Positions 1-7,074 of a stretch of DNA of 21,118 nt are shown here, piece after piece. Each line of letters opens with the position of its first letter. Position 1 is the first letter of the stretch. The translations under genes were made by a program, and so were the position numbers. A model generated the notes under the pieces. It did not search any database. It was not told the origin of the DNA and was given only the letters and a program-made list of their open reading frames with translations. This DNA is from Clostridiales bacterium (lineage in GTDB: Bacteria; Bacillota; Clostridia; Oscillospirales; QAMX01), in NCBI GenBank assembly GCA_016303065.1, contig JAEDMJ010000033.1, forward strand, positions 1-21,118, given 5' to 3'.

Positions 1-896
1 ATTTTTTTGTCTTCGATTGGCAGCGGAGCAATTTCGGAACAGGCCCTTACAATCTCCCGGATGTATTCCGGAGTTGTGCCGCAGCACCCGCCGACCGCGC
101 GCACGCCACGGCGGACCAGCGCCGCGGTTTCCTCTGCAAAGGCGCGGGGCGGGACGTCGTAGACCGTTTTTCCGCCTGTCACCCTGGGAAGTCCGGCGTT
201 CGGCTTCAGAATTACCGGGACGGAGGAGTATTTCAGATATTCCGAAACAACGCCGGCAAGCGCTTCGGGCCCCAGCGAACAGTTCACGCCGATGGCGTCC
301 GCGCCCATGCCCTCGAGCATTGCGGCAAGCGCGGCGGGATTTGCGCCGGTCATGAGTTTTCCGTCGTCGCCGAAGGCGTTGGAAACGAAAACGGGCAGAT
401 CGGAGTTTTCCTTTGCGGCGAGAAGCGCGGCTTTTGTCTCATAGCTGTCGTTCATCGTCTCGATGAAGATAAGATCCGCGCCGTACTTGACGCCGAGCCT
501 TACGGTTTCGGCAAAGACCGACACCGCGTCTTCAAAAGCCAGGTCGCCGTAGGGCTGGAGCATCCGCCCGGTGGGCCCGATATCCAGCGCAACCCACTTG
601 CGCTGGGGTCCGCTGCTTTCCGAAATCGCCGTGCGGGCGTTTTTTATTGCAGCTTTGATTATTTCGTCCAGTTCGCCGGAGCTGAATTTCAGCGAGTTTG
701 CGCCGAAGGTGTTTGTGTTTACAATATTGCAGCCCGCGTCAAAATAGCTGCGGTGAATTTCGGTTATGATTTTTGGATGTGAAAGGTTCCAGGTCTCCGG
801 GAGCTCGCCCGGAAAAAGTCCCTGCTCCTGGAGCAGGGTTCCCATTCCGCCGTCAAGAAATGTGATATTGCTTTTTATATACTCGGTGACTTTCAT
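1..896 (-). CDS. metH: Methionine synthase, homocysteine-binding N-terminal part (partial at left edge)
   Basis: About 298 residues of the cobalamin-dependent methionine synthase (or a B12-type homocysteine S-methyltransferase) are visible; the gene continues past position 1. The start ATG (894-896) is preceded on the minus strand by a CACAGGAG ribosome site. The N-terminus reads FLDGGMGTLLQ, the family's opening motif. The zinc-binding cysteines are seen as GVNCS and, near the left edge, GGCCGTTPEY. In this family the domain transfers a methyl group to homocysteine; pterin-, B12- and activation domains normally follow. Because a separate activation-domain protein lies 106 bases upstream on the same strand, the missing part is expected to hold the pterin and B12 domains but not the activation domain. 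That last point is inference. No other promoter is evident, so co-transcription with the upstream gene is likely. Confidence 0.93.
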   Translation of the reverse strand, partial: MKVTEYIKSNITFLDGGMGTLLQEQGLFPGELPETWNLSHPKIITEIHRSYFDAGCNIVNTNTFGANSLKFSSGELDEIIKAAIKNARTAISESSGPQRKWVALDIGPTGRMLQPYGDLAFEDAVSVFAETVRLGVKYGADLIFIETMNDSYETKAALLAAKENSDLPVFVSNAFGDDGKLMTGANPAALAAMLEGMGADAIGVNCSLGPEALAGVVSEYLKYSSVPVILKPNAGLPRVTGGKTVYDVPPRAFAEETAALVRRGVRAVGGCCGTTPEYIREIVRACSEIAPLPIEDKK

Positions 897-913
897 TTTG
901 CGCTCCTGTGTGA

Positions 914-972
914 AAAGTTGAGCTTACCGGTAAATTTGCCGGCAAAGTTGAGCTGACCGGCAAATTGCCGGC
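914..972. repeat. Tandem palindromic repeat between the two methionine genes
   Basis: Two abutting copies of a 29-30 base unit occupy this gap: copy 1 at 914-943 and copy 2 at 944-972. Both begin AAAGTTGAGCT. Each ends in an imperfect inverted repeat: ACCGGTAAATTTGCCGGC in copy 1, ACCGGCAAATTGCCGGC in copy 2. It lies between the activation-protein stop and the metH ribosome site, so it would be transcribed in the 5' region of metH. Role unknown; it could be an RNA processing or attenuation element, or a dispersed repeat. Confidence 0.7.
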
Positions 973-1002
973 AGGCGGCCGCGGAAAAAACGGCGTATTG
1001 GG

Positions 1003-1602
1003 TCATGTGACGCCGACGATCGCTGTGACGGATTTGGAGGGAGACATCATTAGGCTTTCGTTCAGGGAAAGTCCGAGCTTTCGCTGACAGTCCAAAACTC
1101 TGAGAATGTCCTTTTGCAGCCCCAGGGGAAGATCGCCGTAGCCGGGGCTGAAACGCGGGCGTGTTCCGCGTCCCAGGGCGCTCTTGGAGGCGCTCAGCTC
1201 GCCGTTAAAAGCGTCGCAGAGGCTTTCTATGCGCTCGGCGCCGATCGCCTGGAAAAAGAGAGCCCTGACGGGGGAGAGGGAGGAATAGCGCGCGGTCAGA
1301 CGGTCTATTCCCAGTCCGACCGTTGCCGCAAAGATTGTGACGCTCGCGCAGCCGGAAAGATTTTTTCTCAGATCGGCGGAAGGCGTTTTTACAAAACCGA
1401 GGTTGATCCTGTCGCTTTCAAAGACCAGAGGGAACTCCCGGAAGCAGACTCTGTACGTGAAAACATCCCGGGCTTCGTCGAGACACTCCCGGAGAATTTT
1501 GTCAAATTCGGTCCCGTCCCCGCGGACTCCGGCGTAGCGCAGGATATCTTCTGTGTTGAATTTCGGAGCGGAATATGTTTTTACGCAAAGAGTGTCCGTC
1601 AT
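1003..1602 (-). CDS. Stand-alone methionine synthase activation-domain protein
   Basis: A 199-residue protein with the vitamin-B12-dependent methionine synthase activation fold. The C-terminal signature RPRFSPGYGDLPLGLQKD followed by LNESLMMSPSKSVTAIVGV matches the SAM-binding region of the MetH C-terminal domain (RxxxGYxxxP and the conserved SxxMxPxxSxxG-like segment). In Clostridia this domain is often a separate gene that assists reductive reactivation of MetH with SAM. The open frame extends upstream to 1869, but that extension reads through tRNA-Arg. The ATG at 1602 is preceded by AGGGGT and sits about 60 bases below a good promoter, so it is the real start. It is followed by metH on the same strand. 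The family assignment is confident; activity as a separate subunit is inferred from family knowledge. Confidence 0.88.
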   Translation of the reverse strand: MTDTLCVKTYSAPKFNTEDILRYAGVRGDGTEFDKILRECLDEARDVFTYRVCFREFPLVFESDRINLGFVKTPSADLRKNLSGCASVTIFAATVGLGIDRLTARYSSLSPVRALFFQAIGAERIESLCDAFNGELSASKSALGRGTRPRFSPGYGDLPLGLQKDILRVLDCQRKLGLSLNESLMMSPSKSVTAIVGVT

Positions 1603-1662
1603 TTTTACCCCTGTGTGCCTGAAAATTTGAGAAAATTGCATACTTCTTTCGGAACAGATAAA

Positions 1663-1692
1663 ATGATACCACAGAAGCAAAGCCCGTGTCAA
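1663..1692 (-). promoter_or_regulatory. Sigma-A promoter for the methionine unit
   Basis: Minus strand: TTGACA (1687-1692), 18-base spacer, TATCAT (1663-1668). It lies about 60 bases upstream of the ATG at 1602. Confidence 0.7.
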
Positions 1693-1776
1693 TAATTTTG
1701 AAAAAGAAACATAAGCGCCCGGTTTGGAAAACAGAGCGAAAAGCGGTGCGAAATCTGCCGTACAAAGCGGCGAAGC

Positions 1777-1812
1777 AAAAACGGGAATCTTCCGAAAGAA
1801 GATTCCCGTTTT
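1777..1812 (-). terminator. Rho-independent terminator of tRNA-Arg
   Basis: Perfect 15-bp stem (1778-1792 with 1798-1812) and a five-base loop. On the minus strand it ends in a run of T's, 8 bases beyond the tRNA 3' end. The stem also ends in T's on the plus strand, so it may work both ways. Confidence 0.85.
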
Positions 1813-1819
1813 GTCAAAA

Positions 1820-1893
1820 TACGCCCGAAGGGATTCGAACCCCCGACCTACTGGTTCGTAGCCAGTCACTCTATCCAGCTGAGCTACGGGCGC
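1820..1893 (-). tRNA. tRNA-Arg (anticodon ACG)
   Basis: A 74-base cloverleaf on the minus strand. The acceptor is GCGCCCG/CGGGCGT (one G-U pair) with discriminator A. The D arm is GCTC/GAGT, and the anticodon stem ACTGG/CCAGT encloses loop CTACGAA, giving anticodon ACG. The T loop is TTCGAAT. CCA is not encoded. ACG is read as inosine-modified tRNA-Arg for CGN codons. Confidence 0.96.
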
Positions 1894-1919
1894 ATGCCGT
1901 GTTTTCCGACGACTTGGAT

Positions 1920-1948
1920 ATTATATCACAGAACTTTCCAAAATGCAA
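1920..1948 (-). promoter_or_regulatory. Promoter of tRNA-Arg
   Basis: Minus strand: TTGCAT (1943-1948), exact 17-base spacer, TATAAT (1920-1925). The -10 lies 26 bases upstream of the mature tRNA 5' end. Confidence 0.8.
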
Positions 1949-2071
1949 TACCCCTGCGAAGAAATTTTTCGGGGAATTTGGAGGGGGATGGGAGAGGCCC
2001 CGCGGGGAGGAAAACGCCGCCCAAAGCGCGAATTTATTAAGATTTGCGAAAGGAGTATTAAGATTTGCGGA

Positions 2072-2100
2072 TTGCACGGCAGAAATAAATATGATATAAT
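2072..2100 (+). promoter_or_regulatory. Promoter of the MacB-like ABC gene
   Basis: TTGCAC (2072-2077), 17-base spacer, TATAAT (2095-2100). A small hairpin (AGAGCA/TGCTCT, 2110-2126) followed by A and T runs lies in the predicted 5' leader; it is too weak to call an attenuator. Confidence 0.78.
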
Positions 2101-2172
2101 CAGTCCGAAAGAGCAGATTTTGCTCTGAATAAAAAAATTTTTTAACTGTGAATGCTCACGGAAAGGAAACAT

Positions 2173-4935
2173 ATGCTTGAAACAAAGGGACTTTGCAAAC
2201 TGTACAAGCCCAAAAAAGGCGTTCCGGTAAAAGCCATTGACAATGTCTCGCTGATTTTTCCGGAAAAGGGGATGGTTTTCCTTTTGGGAAAATCCGGCTC
2301 CGGCAAGTCTACGCTTTTGAATCTGCTCGGAGGTCTTGACAAATACGACGCCGGCGAAATAATCATCAAGGGCGTTTCTTCAAAGAATTTCAATCAGCAG
2401 AGCTTTGACTCATACCGGAACACATATGTCGGTTTTATCTTTCAGGAATACAATGTTCTTCAGGAATTCACCGTGGGGGCGAACATCGCTCTGGCGCTTG
2501 AGCTCCAGGGAAAGAAGGCGACGGACGAGGCCATAAACCGTATTCTCGAGGACGTCGACCTTGCGGGGTACGGGGCGAGGCGTCCCAACGAGCTTTCCGG
2601 GGGCCAGCTCCAGAGAGTGGCGATTGCCCGCGCGCTCGTCAAAAATCCCGAGATTATCATGGCCGACGAACCCACGGGAGCCCTCGATTCAAACACGGGG
2701 CGCCAGGTTCTTGAAACCCTCAAGAAGCTGTCCGAAAAAAAGCTTGTCATCGTCGTTTCCCACGACAGGGAATTTGCGGAAAGGTATGCCGACCGGATCA
2801 TCGAGCTTGCCGACGGAAGAGTGATCCGCGACGTGGAGTGGAAAGCGGAAAACGAGGACGGAGCCAAAGCGCTCTCCTATTCGGGAGATACGATTTCCGT
2901 CCCCGCCGGATACCGTCTCACCGAAGAAGACCGGGAGGCGATAAACAAATACATCGAAGATTACCGGAACGGTGTGAACATCAGCATACAGGGCAGGGGC
3001 AGGACCTTTACAAAAACTGATCTGTCGAAGCTTGAGCGGCGGGACGGCTCGGATTTCAAGCTTATAAAGTCCAAACTCCCGCTTAAATCTGCGTTCCGCA
3101 TCGGCGGAAGCGGTCTCAAACACAAGAAGTTCCGGCTTGTCATAACGGTGATTCTCTCGATGATCGCGTTCACGCTTTTCGCTCTTGCGGACACTTTCGG
3201 CTCGTACCAGCACGTCCGGACCTGCGTCGACTCGCTGATGGATTCCGGAATTACATACGCCTCGGTAATGAAGTCGGTGAAGGTCGTCAGAGACGACGAT
3301 TTCTACTGGAACGACTACACTTACAGGTTTACGGAAGAAGACCTTGAAACATTCCGTGAAAAGACCGGAGTAAGCGTCCGTGGCGTGTATGTTCCGGACA
3401 ATATTTCCCTCAGCCTGACCGGAAGTTTTGACGGCTCGGTTGAGCTGTCAAAAACAGACTACAACATATATGCCTCGGGTTTTTCCGGCTTTGCAGAGGT
3501 GACGAACGAAGACCTGGCGGCTATGGGCTATGAAATCCTTGCCGGAAAGCTTCCGGACGGAGGTAAAAACGAGATCGCAATAAGCAGATATGTCTGCGAG
3601 ACGTATATAAAGGCCGGATACAGCGACGGAACGGTCATCGAAAATCCGGACGGAAAACTCGAAAATACTTATCAGAAGATCAGCTCCTATGGGGACATGG
3701 TCGGAAAGACCCTTATATTCGGAGATACCGAGTACAAAATAACCGGAGTTGTCGAGACGAATTTCAACTTCGAGAGATACGCGGTTCTCATGGAGGAGAG
3801 TCAGAAAGAAAAATCCGCTGCGGAGGAATTGGTTGAATACGCCCTCTTCAGCGAATTCGGATACGACAGGAATTACAGCCTTGGCAGAGTCGCTTTTGTC
3901 GGAAACGGCTTTATCGACAGATTCATCTCCGGAATTCCGAAAACCAGGCCGATGAACATGGGCTATTTTAACCTCATGGCCAGCGACCTTGCCGGTTATC
4001 AGGTCTCAAATTTCTACTTTGAATGCTATCCTACAAATATCGCAACGCTTGCCGACGCAGACAAGGAAGCTATCCGGTGGCTGGGAGAAGAGAAGACAGT
4101 CCTCGGTGAAAGGGAGGTCGTAATTGCCGACGACAGTTTCTACACATACGGCGAAATCGGAGGCGCCCCTCTGGACACATACTTTGAGGACAGGGGAGAG
4201 ATTCTCTCGGCGCTGAGCGGCATCAGCGGCTACGGTTATTCCGAGGTTGACTGCAAAGAGATCGAAAACGACGGCTGGGAGATCGTCGGATATATCGATA
4301 CGGCGCTCTATCCGGAATACAGCGACCTTATTGTCGGCAGCGATTCGCTCTGCCGGCGGCTTTCGGTAGACAACGGCCGCTATTCCTTCGCCGTGGGTCC
4401 GATGCCGGAGTCCAGAAGCGAGCTTTACAAGTTTGTTGAAAGCTGCTATGACGAAAGCGGAAGCGTGCGCTATGTTATCCAGAACCCCGTGACATACGAG
4501 CTGGACATCGTCCACGAGGTGCTCAAGGTTCTGTCAAAGGTATTCCTGTTTATCGGAATCGGATTCGCCCTGTTTGCGGCGCTGCTTTTGGCGAACTTTA
4601 TCGCGACGAGCATTTCATACAAAAAGCAGGAGATCGGAATTCTCCGCGCCATCGGTTCCAGATCTGCGGATGTGTTCAGAATATTCTTCTCGGAAAGCTT
4701 TATCATTGCAATGATAAACTTTGTACTTTCGCTCGTCTCTGCCGGAATTATCACTGCGGTCATAAACCTTGCCATAAGGCAGAGACTTGGAGTTCTCATA
4801 ACCGTTCTGCACTTTGGCGTGCGGCAGATCGCGCTGCTTTTTGCCGTCAGCATATTCGTCGCCGCCCTGGCAAGCTTTCTCCCGGTCAAGCGCATTGCGT
4901 CCAAACGTCCGATCGACGCGATACGAAACAGATAG
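2173..4935 (+). CDS. MacB-like ABC transporter, ATPase fused to FtsX-type permease
   Basis: A 920-residue fusion. Residues 1-225 are a LolD/MacB-class ATPase with Walker A GKSGSGKST (39-47), the signature NELSGGQLQRVAIARAL near 145, Walker B IIMADEPTGALD near 170 and an H-loop SHD near 200. A linker leads to a first membrane segment (about 320-342), then a roughly 440-residue extracytoplasmic domain and three C-terminal membrane segments (about 786-905). These hold the FtsX motif YKKQEIGILRAIGSR. The family uses ATP to drive conformational work outside the membrane (peptide, lipoprotein or antibiotic handling) rather than classical transport. The ATG at 2173 was chosen over 2152 because GGAAAGGA lies just upstream. 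It is a single-gene unit between two tRNA genes, with no two-component system beside it. Substrate is unknown. Confidence 0.92.
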   Translation: MLETKGLCKLYKPKKGVPVKAIDNVSLIFPEKGMVFLLGKSGSGKSTLLNLLGGLDKYDAGEIIIKGVSSKNFNQQSFDSYRNTYVGFIFQEYNVLQEFTVGANIALALELQGKKATDEAINRILEDVDLAGYGARRPNELSGGQLQRVAIARALVKNPEIIMADEPTGALDSNTGRQVLETLKKLSEKKLVIVVSHDREFAERYADRIIELADGRVIRDVEWKAENEDGAKALSYSGDTISVPAGYRLTEEDREAINKYIEDYRNGVNISIQGRGRTFTKTDLSKLERRDGSDFKLIKSKLPLKSAFRIGGSGLKHKKFRLVITVILSMIAFTLFALADTFGSYQHVRTCVDSLMDSGITYASVMKSVKVVRDDDFYWNDYTYRFTEEDLETFREKTGVSVRGVYVPDNISLSLTGSFDGSVELSKTDYNIYASGFSGFAEVTNEDLAAMGYEILAGKLPDGGKNEIAISRYVCETYIKAGYSDGTVIENPDGKLENTYQKISSYGDMVGKTLIFGDTEYKITGVVETNFNFERYAVLMEESQKEKSAAEELVEYALFSEFGYDRNYSLGRVAFVGNGFIDRFISGIPKTRPMNMGYFNLMASDLAGYQVSNFYFECYPTNIATLADADKEAIRWLGEEKTVLGEREVVIADDSFYTYGEIGGAPLDTYFEDRGEILSALSGISGYGYSEVDCKEIENDGWEIVGYIDTALYPEYSDLIVGSDSLCRRLSVDNGRYSFAVGPMPESRSELYKFVESCYDESGSVRYVIQNPVTYELDIVHEVLKVLSKVFLFIGIGFALFAALLLANFIATSISYKKQEIGILRAIGSRSADVFRIFFSESFIIAMINFVLSLVSAGIITAVINLAIRQRLGVLITVLHFGVRQIALLFAVSIFVAALASFLPVKRIASKRPIDAIRNR

Positions 4936-4959
4936 CTTTGTCCTAAAAAAAACTTGTCC

Positions 4960-5000
4960 CGCTCATCCCCCGTGCGAAAAAAACGCACGGGGGATGAGCG
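4960..5000 (+). terminator. Long perfect hairpin after the ABC gene
   Basis: A perfect 17-bp stem (4960-4976 with 4984-5000) has a loop of seven A's and lies 25 bases after the ABC stop codon. On the plus strand it lacks a following T run (CGGGGAAGGGG follows). On the minus strand a run of T's comes about 9 bases later. It is probably a transcription stop or mRNA 3'-end stabiliser, but not a textbook terminator. Confidence 0.55.
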
Positions 5001-5067
5001 CGGGGAAGGGGAAAAAACGGCGCGGGAAAAGCCCGGAAAAATTTTTTATGAAAATTCGTTTGGGGGC

Positions 5068-5096
5068 TTGCTTTTTCGGGGAAAGAGTGGTATAAT
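5068..5096 (+). promoter_or_regulatory. Promoter of tRNA-Pro
   Basis: TTGCTT (5068-5073), 17-base spacer, TATAAT (5091-5096). The -10 ends 15 bases before the mature tRNA 5' end. Confidence 0.75.
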
Positions 5097-5111
5097 AACC
5101 CTTGCCGATTT

Positions 5112-5186
5112 CCGGGTGTAGCGCAGTTTTGGTAGCGCGCTTGAATGGGGTTCAAGAGGCCGTGGGTTCAAGTCCCGCCACTCGGA
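5112..5186 (+). tRNA. tRNA-Pro (anticodon GGG)
   Basis: A 75-base cloverleaf. The acceptor is CCGGGTG/CACTCGG with discriminator A and the C1-G72 pair typical of tRNA-Pro. The D stem is GCGC/GCGC, and the anticodon stem CTTGA/TCAAG encloses loop ATGGGGT, giving anticodon GGG. The T arm is GTGGG-TTCAAGT-CCCGC. CCA is not encoded. Confidence 0.95.
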
Positions 5187-5190
5187 TTTT

Positions 5191-5226
5191 GAAAACGACA
5201 AGTTTCTTTTGAAACTTGTCGTTTTC
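5191..5226 (+). terminator. Terminator of tRNA-Pro
   Basis: A perfect 16-bp stem (5191-5206 with 5211-5226) with loop TTTT starts 5 bases after the tRNA. The 3' arm ends GTTTTC. A second, shorter GC-rich hairpin (5240-5264, one bulge) follows. Confidence 0.8.
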
Positions 5227-5323
5227 TGTTGTATCGCGCTTTTTCGGCGGTTCCGCCGGAAAAACCGTGCAAATTTTCCGCAAAGTGCGGCCGATATTTT
5301 TGTGGGGGGAGCGGCGCCGGAGC

Positions 5324-6019
5324 ATGACTTATTCAAACATTGTACCGGGACGTTTTATCTCGCGGCCGAACCGTTTTGTTGCCGAAGCGGAGATCGGGGG
5401 AGCGGTGGAAACCGTGCACGTGAAGAACACCGGAAGATGCCGGGAGCTTCTTGTGCCGGGGGCAAGGATATATCTTTCGGTTTCGGAAAATCCGCTGAGA
5501 AAGACAAAGTTTGACCTTGTCGCCGTGGAGAAAGAGCGCGAAGGCAAGGCGCCCATGCTTGTGAACATGGATTCCCAGGCTCCGAACGCTTGTGCGGAGG
5601 AGTGGCTGGGAAAGAGCGGTATTTTAACGGAAAACGCCGTCATCCGGCGCGAGGTGACTTTTGGAAAATCGCGGTTTGACCTCTTCGTCCGGGACGGGGA
5701 CAGAAGGGTTTTTGTCGAGGTGAAAGGCGTTACGCTTGAAAACGACTCGGTCGCTGCATTTCCGGACGCGCCGACCGAGCGCGGAGTAAAGCACCTTACG
5801 GAGCTCACCGAATGTCTTTCCCGCGGCTATGAAGCGATGATGCTGTTTGTCGTGCAGATGAAGCCGATCCGCCTGCTGCGCCCGAACGACGAAACTCACA
5901 AAGCTTTCGGAGACGCGCTTCGGAAAGCCCGTGAGGCGGGCGTGAGGGTGATTGCGGTCGGCTGTACGGTGACGCCGGATTCGCTGACTCCCGACTGCGT
6001 GATACCCGTGGAGCTGTGA
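5324..6019 (+). CDS. sfsA: SfsA family nuclease-like protein
   Basis: A 231-residue protein, the normal size for SfsA. The family hallmark HVKNTGRCREL lies at about 32-42. A PD-(D/E)XK-type nuclease core is visible as D119 in SRFDLFVRD and E132-V-K134 in VFVEVKGVT. The C-terminal part has the usual TERGVKHLTEL and AVGC elements. SfsA was named for sugar-fermentation stimulation in E. coli and is described as a DNA-binding or nuclease protein; its physiological job is unclear. The frame is open upstream to 5216, but that part overlaps the tRNA-Pro terminator. The ATG at 5324, after a G-rich ribosome site, gives the family N-terminus. No clear promoter is seen, so it may partly depend on read-through from the tRNA. 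Confidence 0.93.
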   Translation: MTYSNIVPGRFISRPNRFVAEAEIGGAVETVHVKNTGRCRELLVPGARIYLSVSENPLRKTKFDLVAVEKEREGKAPMLVNMDSQAPNACAEEWLGKSGILTENAVIRREVTFGKSRFDLFVRDGDRRVFVEVKGVTLENDSVAAFPDAPTERGVKHLTELTECLSRGYEAMMLFVVQMKPIRLLRPNDETHKAFGDALRKAREAGVRVIAVGCTVTPDSLTPDCVIPVEL

Positions 6020-6057
6020 AGAAAAAAGGGGACATACCGCGAACGGGCGTTTTTGTG

Positions 6058-6086
6058 TTGACAGAGGCGTATATATATGCTAAACT
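6058..6086 (+). promoter_or_regulatory. Promoter of the GH16 gene
   Basis: TTGACA (6058-6063), 17-base spacer, TAAACT (6081-6086) with an extended TGC just before the -10. Confidence 0.72.
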
Positions 6087-6107
6087 TGCCCTGAAGAGGT
6101 GATGAAA

Positions 6108-6854
6108 ATGATACCCGAAGATTATGTCCTTGTGTTTGAAGACAATTTTGACGGCGGCTCCTTTGACCTTGACAAATGGAATTACCGAGCCACGGGAAAG
6201 CGCAGATGCGGCTTCAACTCGCCCGGGCAGGTTTCTGTCGAAAACGGAAACCTGATAATCCGTCAGCAATACCGCGACGGGGAGTTCGGTCCGGGCTGGT
6301 ACAGCGGGATGATAAACATTAAAAAGCGGTTTCTGCGCGGATATTTTGAGATCAGATGTATCTGCAGCGACCACACCCGGCCGGACGGATTCTGGAGCGC
6401 TTTCTGGCTCCAGGCTCCAAATCCGTACGATGCGGAGATCTCGCGCGGCGGCCCCGGCGGAGCGGAGATCGACGTGATCGAAGGGTTCAGGGACGCCGCC
6501 ACCGGGGAGCCCGGAGTCGAGAGCAATATCCACGTAAAGGGAATGAAAAATCCTCCGCCCGACAGCGGATGCACGGAGCATCTTCAGGTCGTGCGAAAAA
6601 ATATTCCGGACTGCTATACGGCGTTTCACACCTATGCCTGCGAATGGACGGACAAAGTCTATCGCTTCTTCGTGGACGGGGAGCTGACCTGTGAGACGAG
6701 CTGGGGCGACGGCGTGTCGGCAGTGGACGAGGAGGTTATCGTCTCTCTTGAGCTTCCCGGAGAGTGCGGCCACCGGCACGACTATACGACGGAATTTATT
6801 GTGGACTATGTCCGCGTTTATCAAAAGCCCGGGGATTTAAGAGAACAGTTCTAA
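6108..6854 (+). CDS. Glycoside hydrolase family 16 protein, no secretion signal
   Basis: A 248-residue single-domain GH16 protein. It opens with VFEDNFDGGSFDLDKWNY, the usual first strand of laminarinase/lichenase-like enzymes. The catalytic motif is GAEIDVIEGF with nucleophile E120, assisting D122 and acid/base E125. It ends with YTTEFIVDYVRVYQK, the last beta strand of the fold. GH16 retaining enzymes cleave beta-1,3/1,4-glucans or related polysaccharides, mostly outside the cell. No signal peptide, membrane anchor or carbohydrate-binding domain is present, so the protein should be cytoplasmic unless exported by a non-classical route. Three starts lie close together (GTG 6099, ATG 6102, ATG 6108); GAGGTGAT best fits 6108. 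No transporter or sugar regulator is adjacent, and the substrate cannot be told. Confidence 0.9.
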   Translation: MIPEDYVLVFEDNFDGGSFDLDKWNYRATGKRRCGFNSPGQVSVENGNLIIRQQYRDGEFGPGWYSGMINIKKRFLRGYFEIRCICSDHTRPDGFWSAFWLQAPNPYDAEISRGGPGGAEIDVIEGFRDAATGEPGVESNIHVKGMKNPPPDSGCTEHLQVVRKNIPDCYTAFHTYACEWTDKVYRFFVDGELTCETSWGDGVSAVDEEVIVSLELPGECGHRHDYTTEFIVDYVRVYQKPGDLREQF

Positions 6855-6874
6855 AGCCCCGGCAAACGCCGCAT

Positions 6875-6906
6875 CAGGGCCTTTCCCTTGCGTAAGGGGA
6901 GCCCTG
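6875..6906. repeat. Intergenic palindromic element
   Basis: Nested inverted repeat: CAGGGC...GCCCTG (6875-6880/6901-6906) encloses CCCTT-GCGT-AAGGG (6885-6898) with an internal loop. No T run follows on the plus strand. It lies between the GH16 stop and the regulator terminator. It may be a dispersed intergenic repeat; copy number cannot be judged from one window. Confidence 0.45.
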
Positions 6907-6932
6907 GGCGCTGCCGCGCCATTGAGACACGG

Positions 6933-6969
6933 AAAAATGCCCCCTGCGACCAGGCGTCACAGGGGGCAT
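6933..6969 (-). terminator. Terminator of the TetR-family regulator
   Basis: A 14-bp stem (6937-6950 with 6956-6969, one G-U pair) and five-base loop are followed on the minus strand by TTTTT. It lies about 105 bases beyond the regulator's stop codon. The stem may also stop transcripts from the GH16 gene. Confidence 0.82.
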
Positions 6970-7074
6970 CAACTGTTTTATGAGCTCTTTTCCAAAACCT
7001 GCGCTTTTTTCGCTTTTCCACGCCCGGAAAGCAAAAAGGGTGAATACCGCGCGCAAAAACAGTGCGGAATTTTT

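Noticed and set aside
914..972. CRISPR-like or riboswitch interpretation of the repeat
   Set aside because: Only two copies, no spacers, and no SAM or cobalamin riboswitch features.
1603..1869. N-terminal extension of the methionine activation protein
   Set aside because: It reads through tRNA-Arg and its terminator; the promoter and ribosome site place the start at 1602.
2110..2126. Leader hairpin before the MacB-like gene as an attenuator or riboswitch
   Set aside because: Only a 6-bp stem with no recognisable aptamer or leader peptide.
5805..6824. 339-residue minus-strand open frame
   Set aside because: Antisense to sfsA and the GH16 gene, both of which have clear family motifs.
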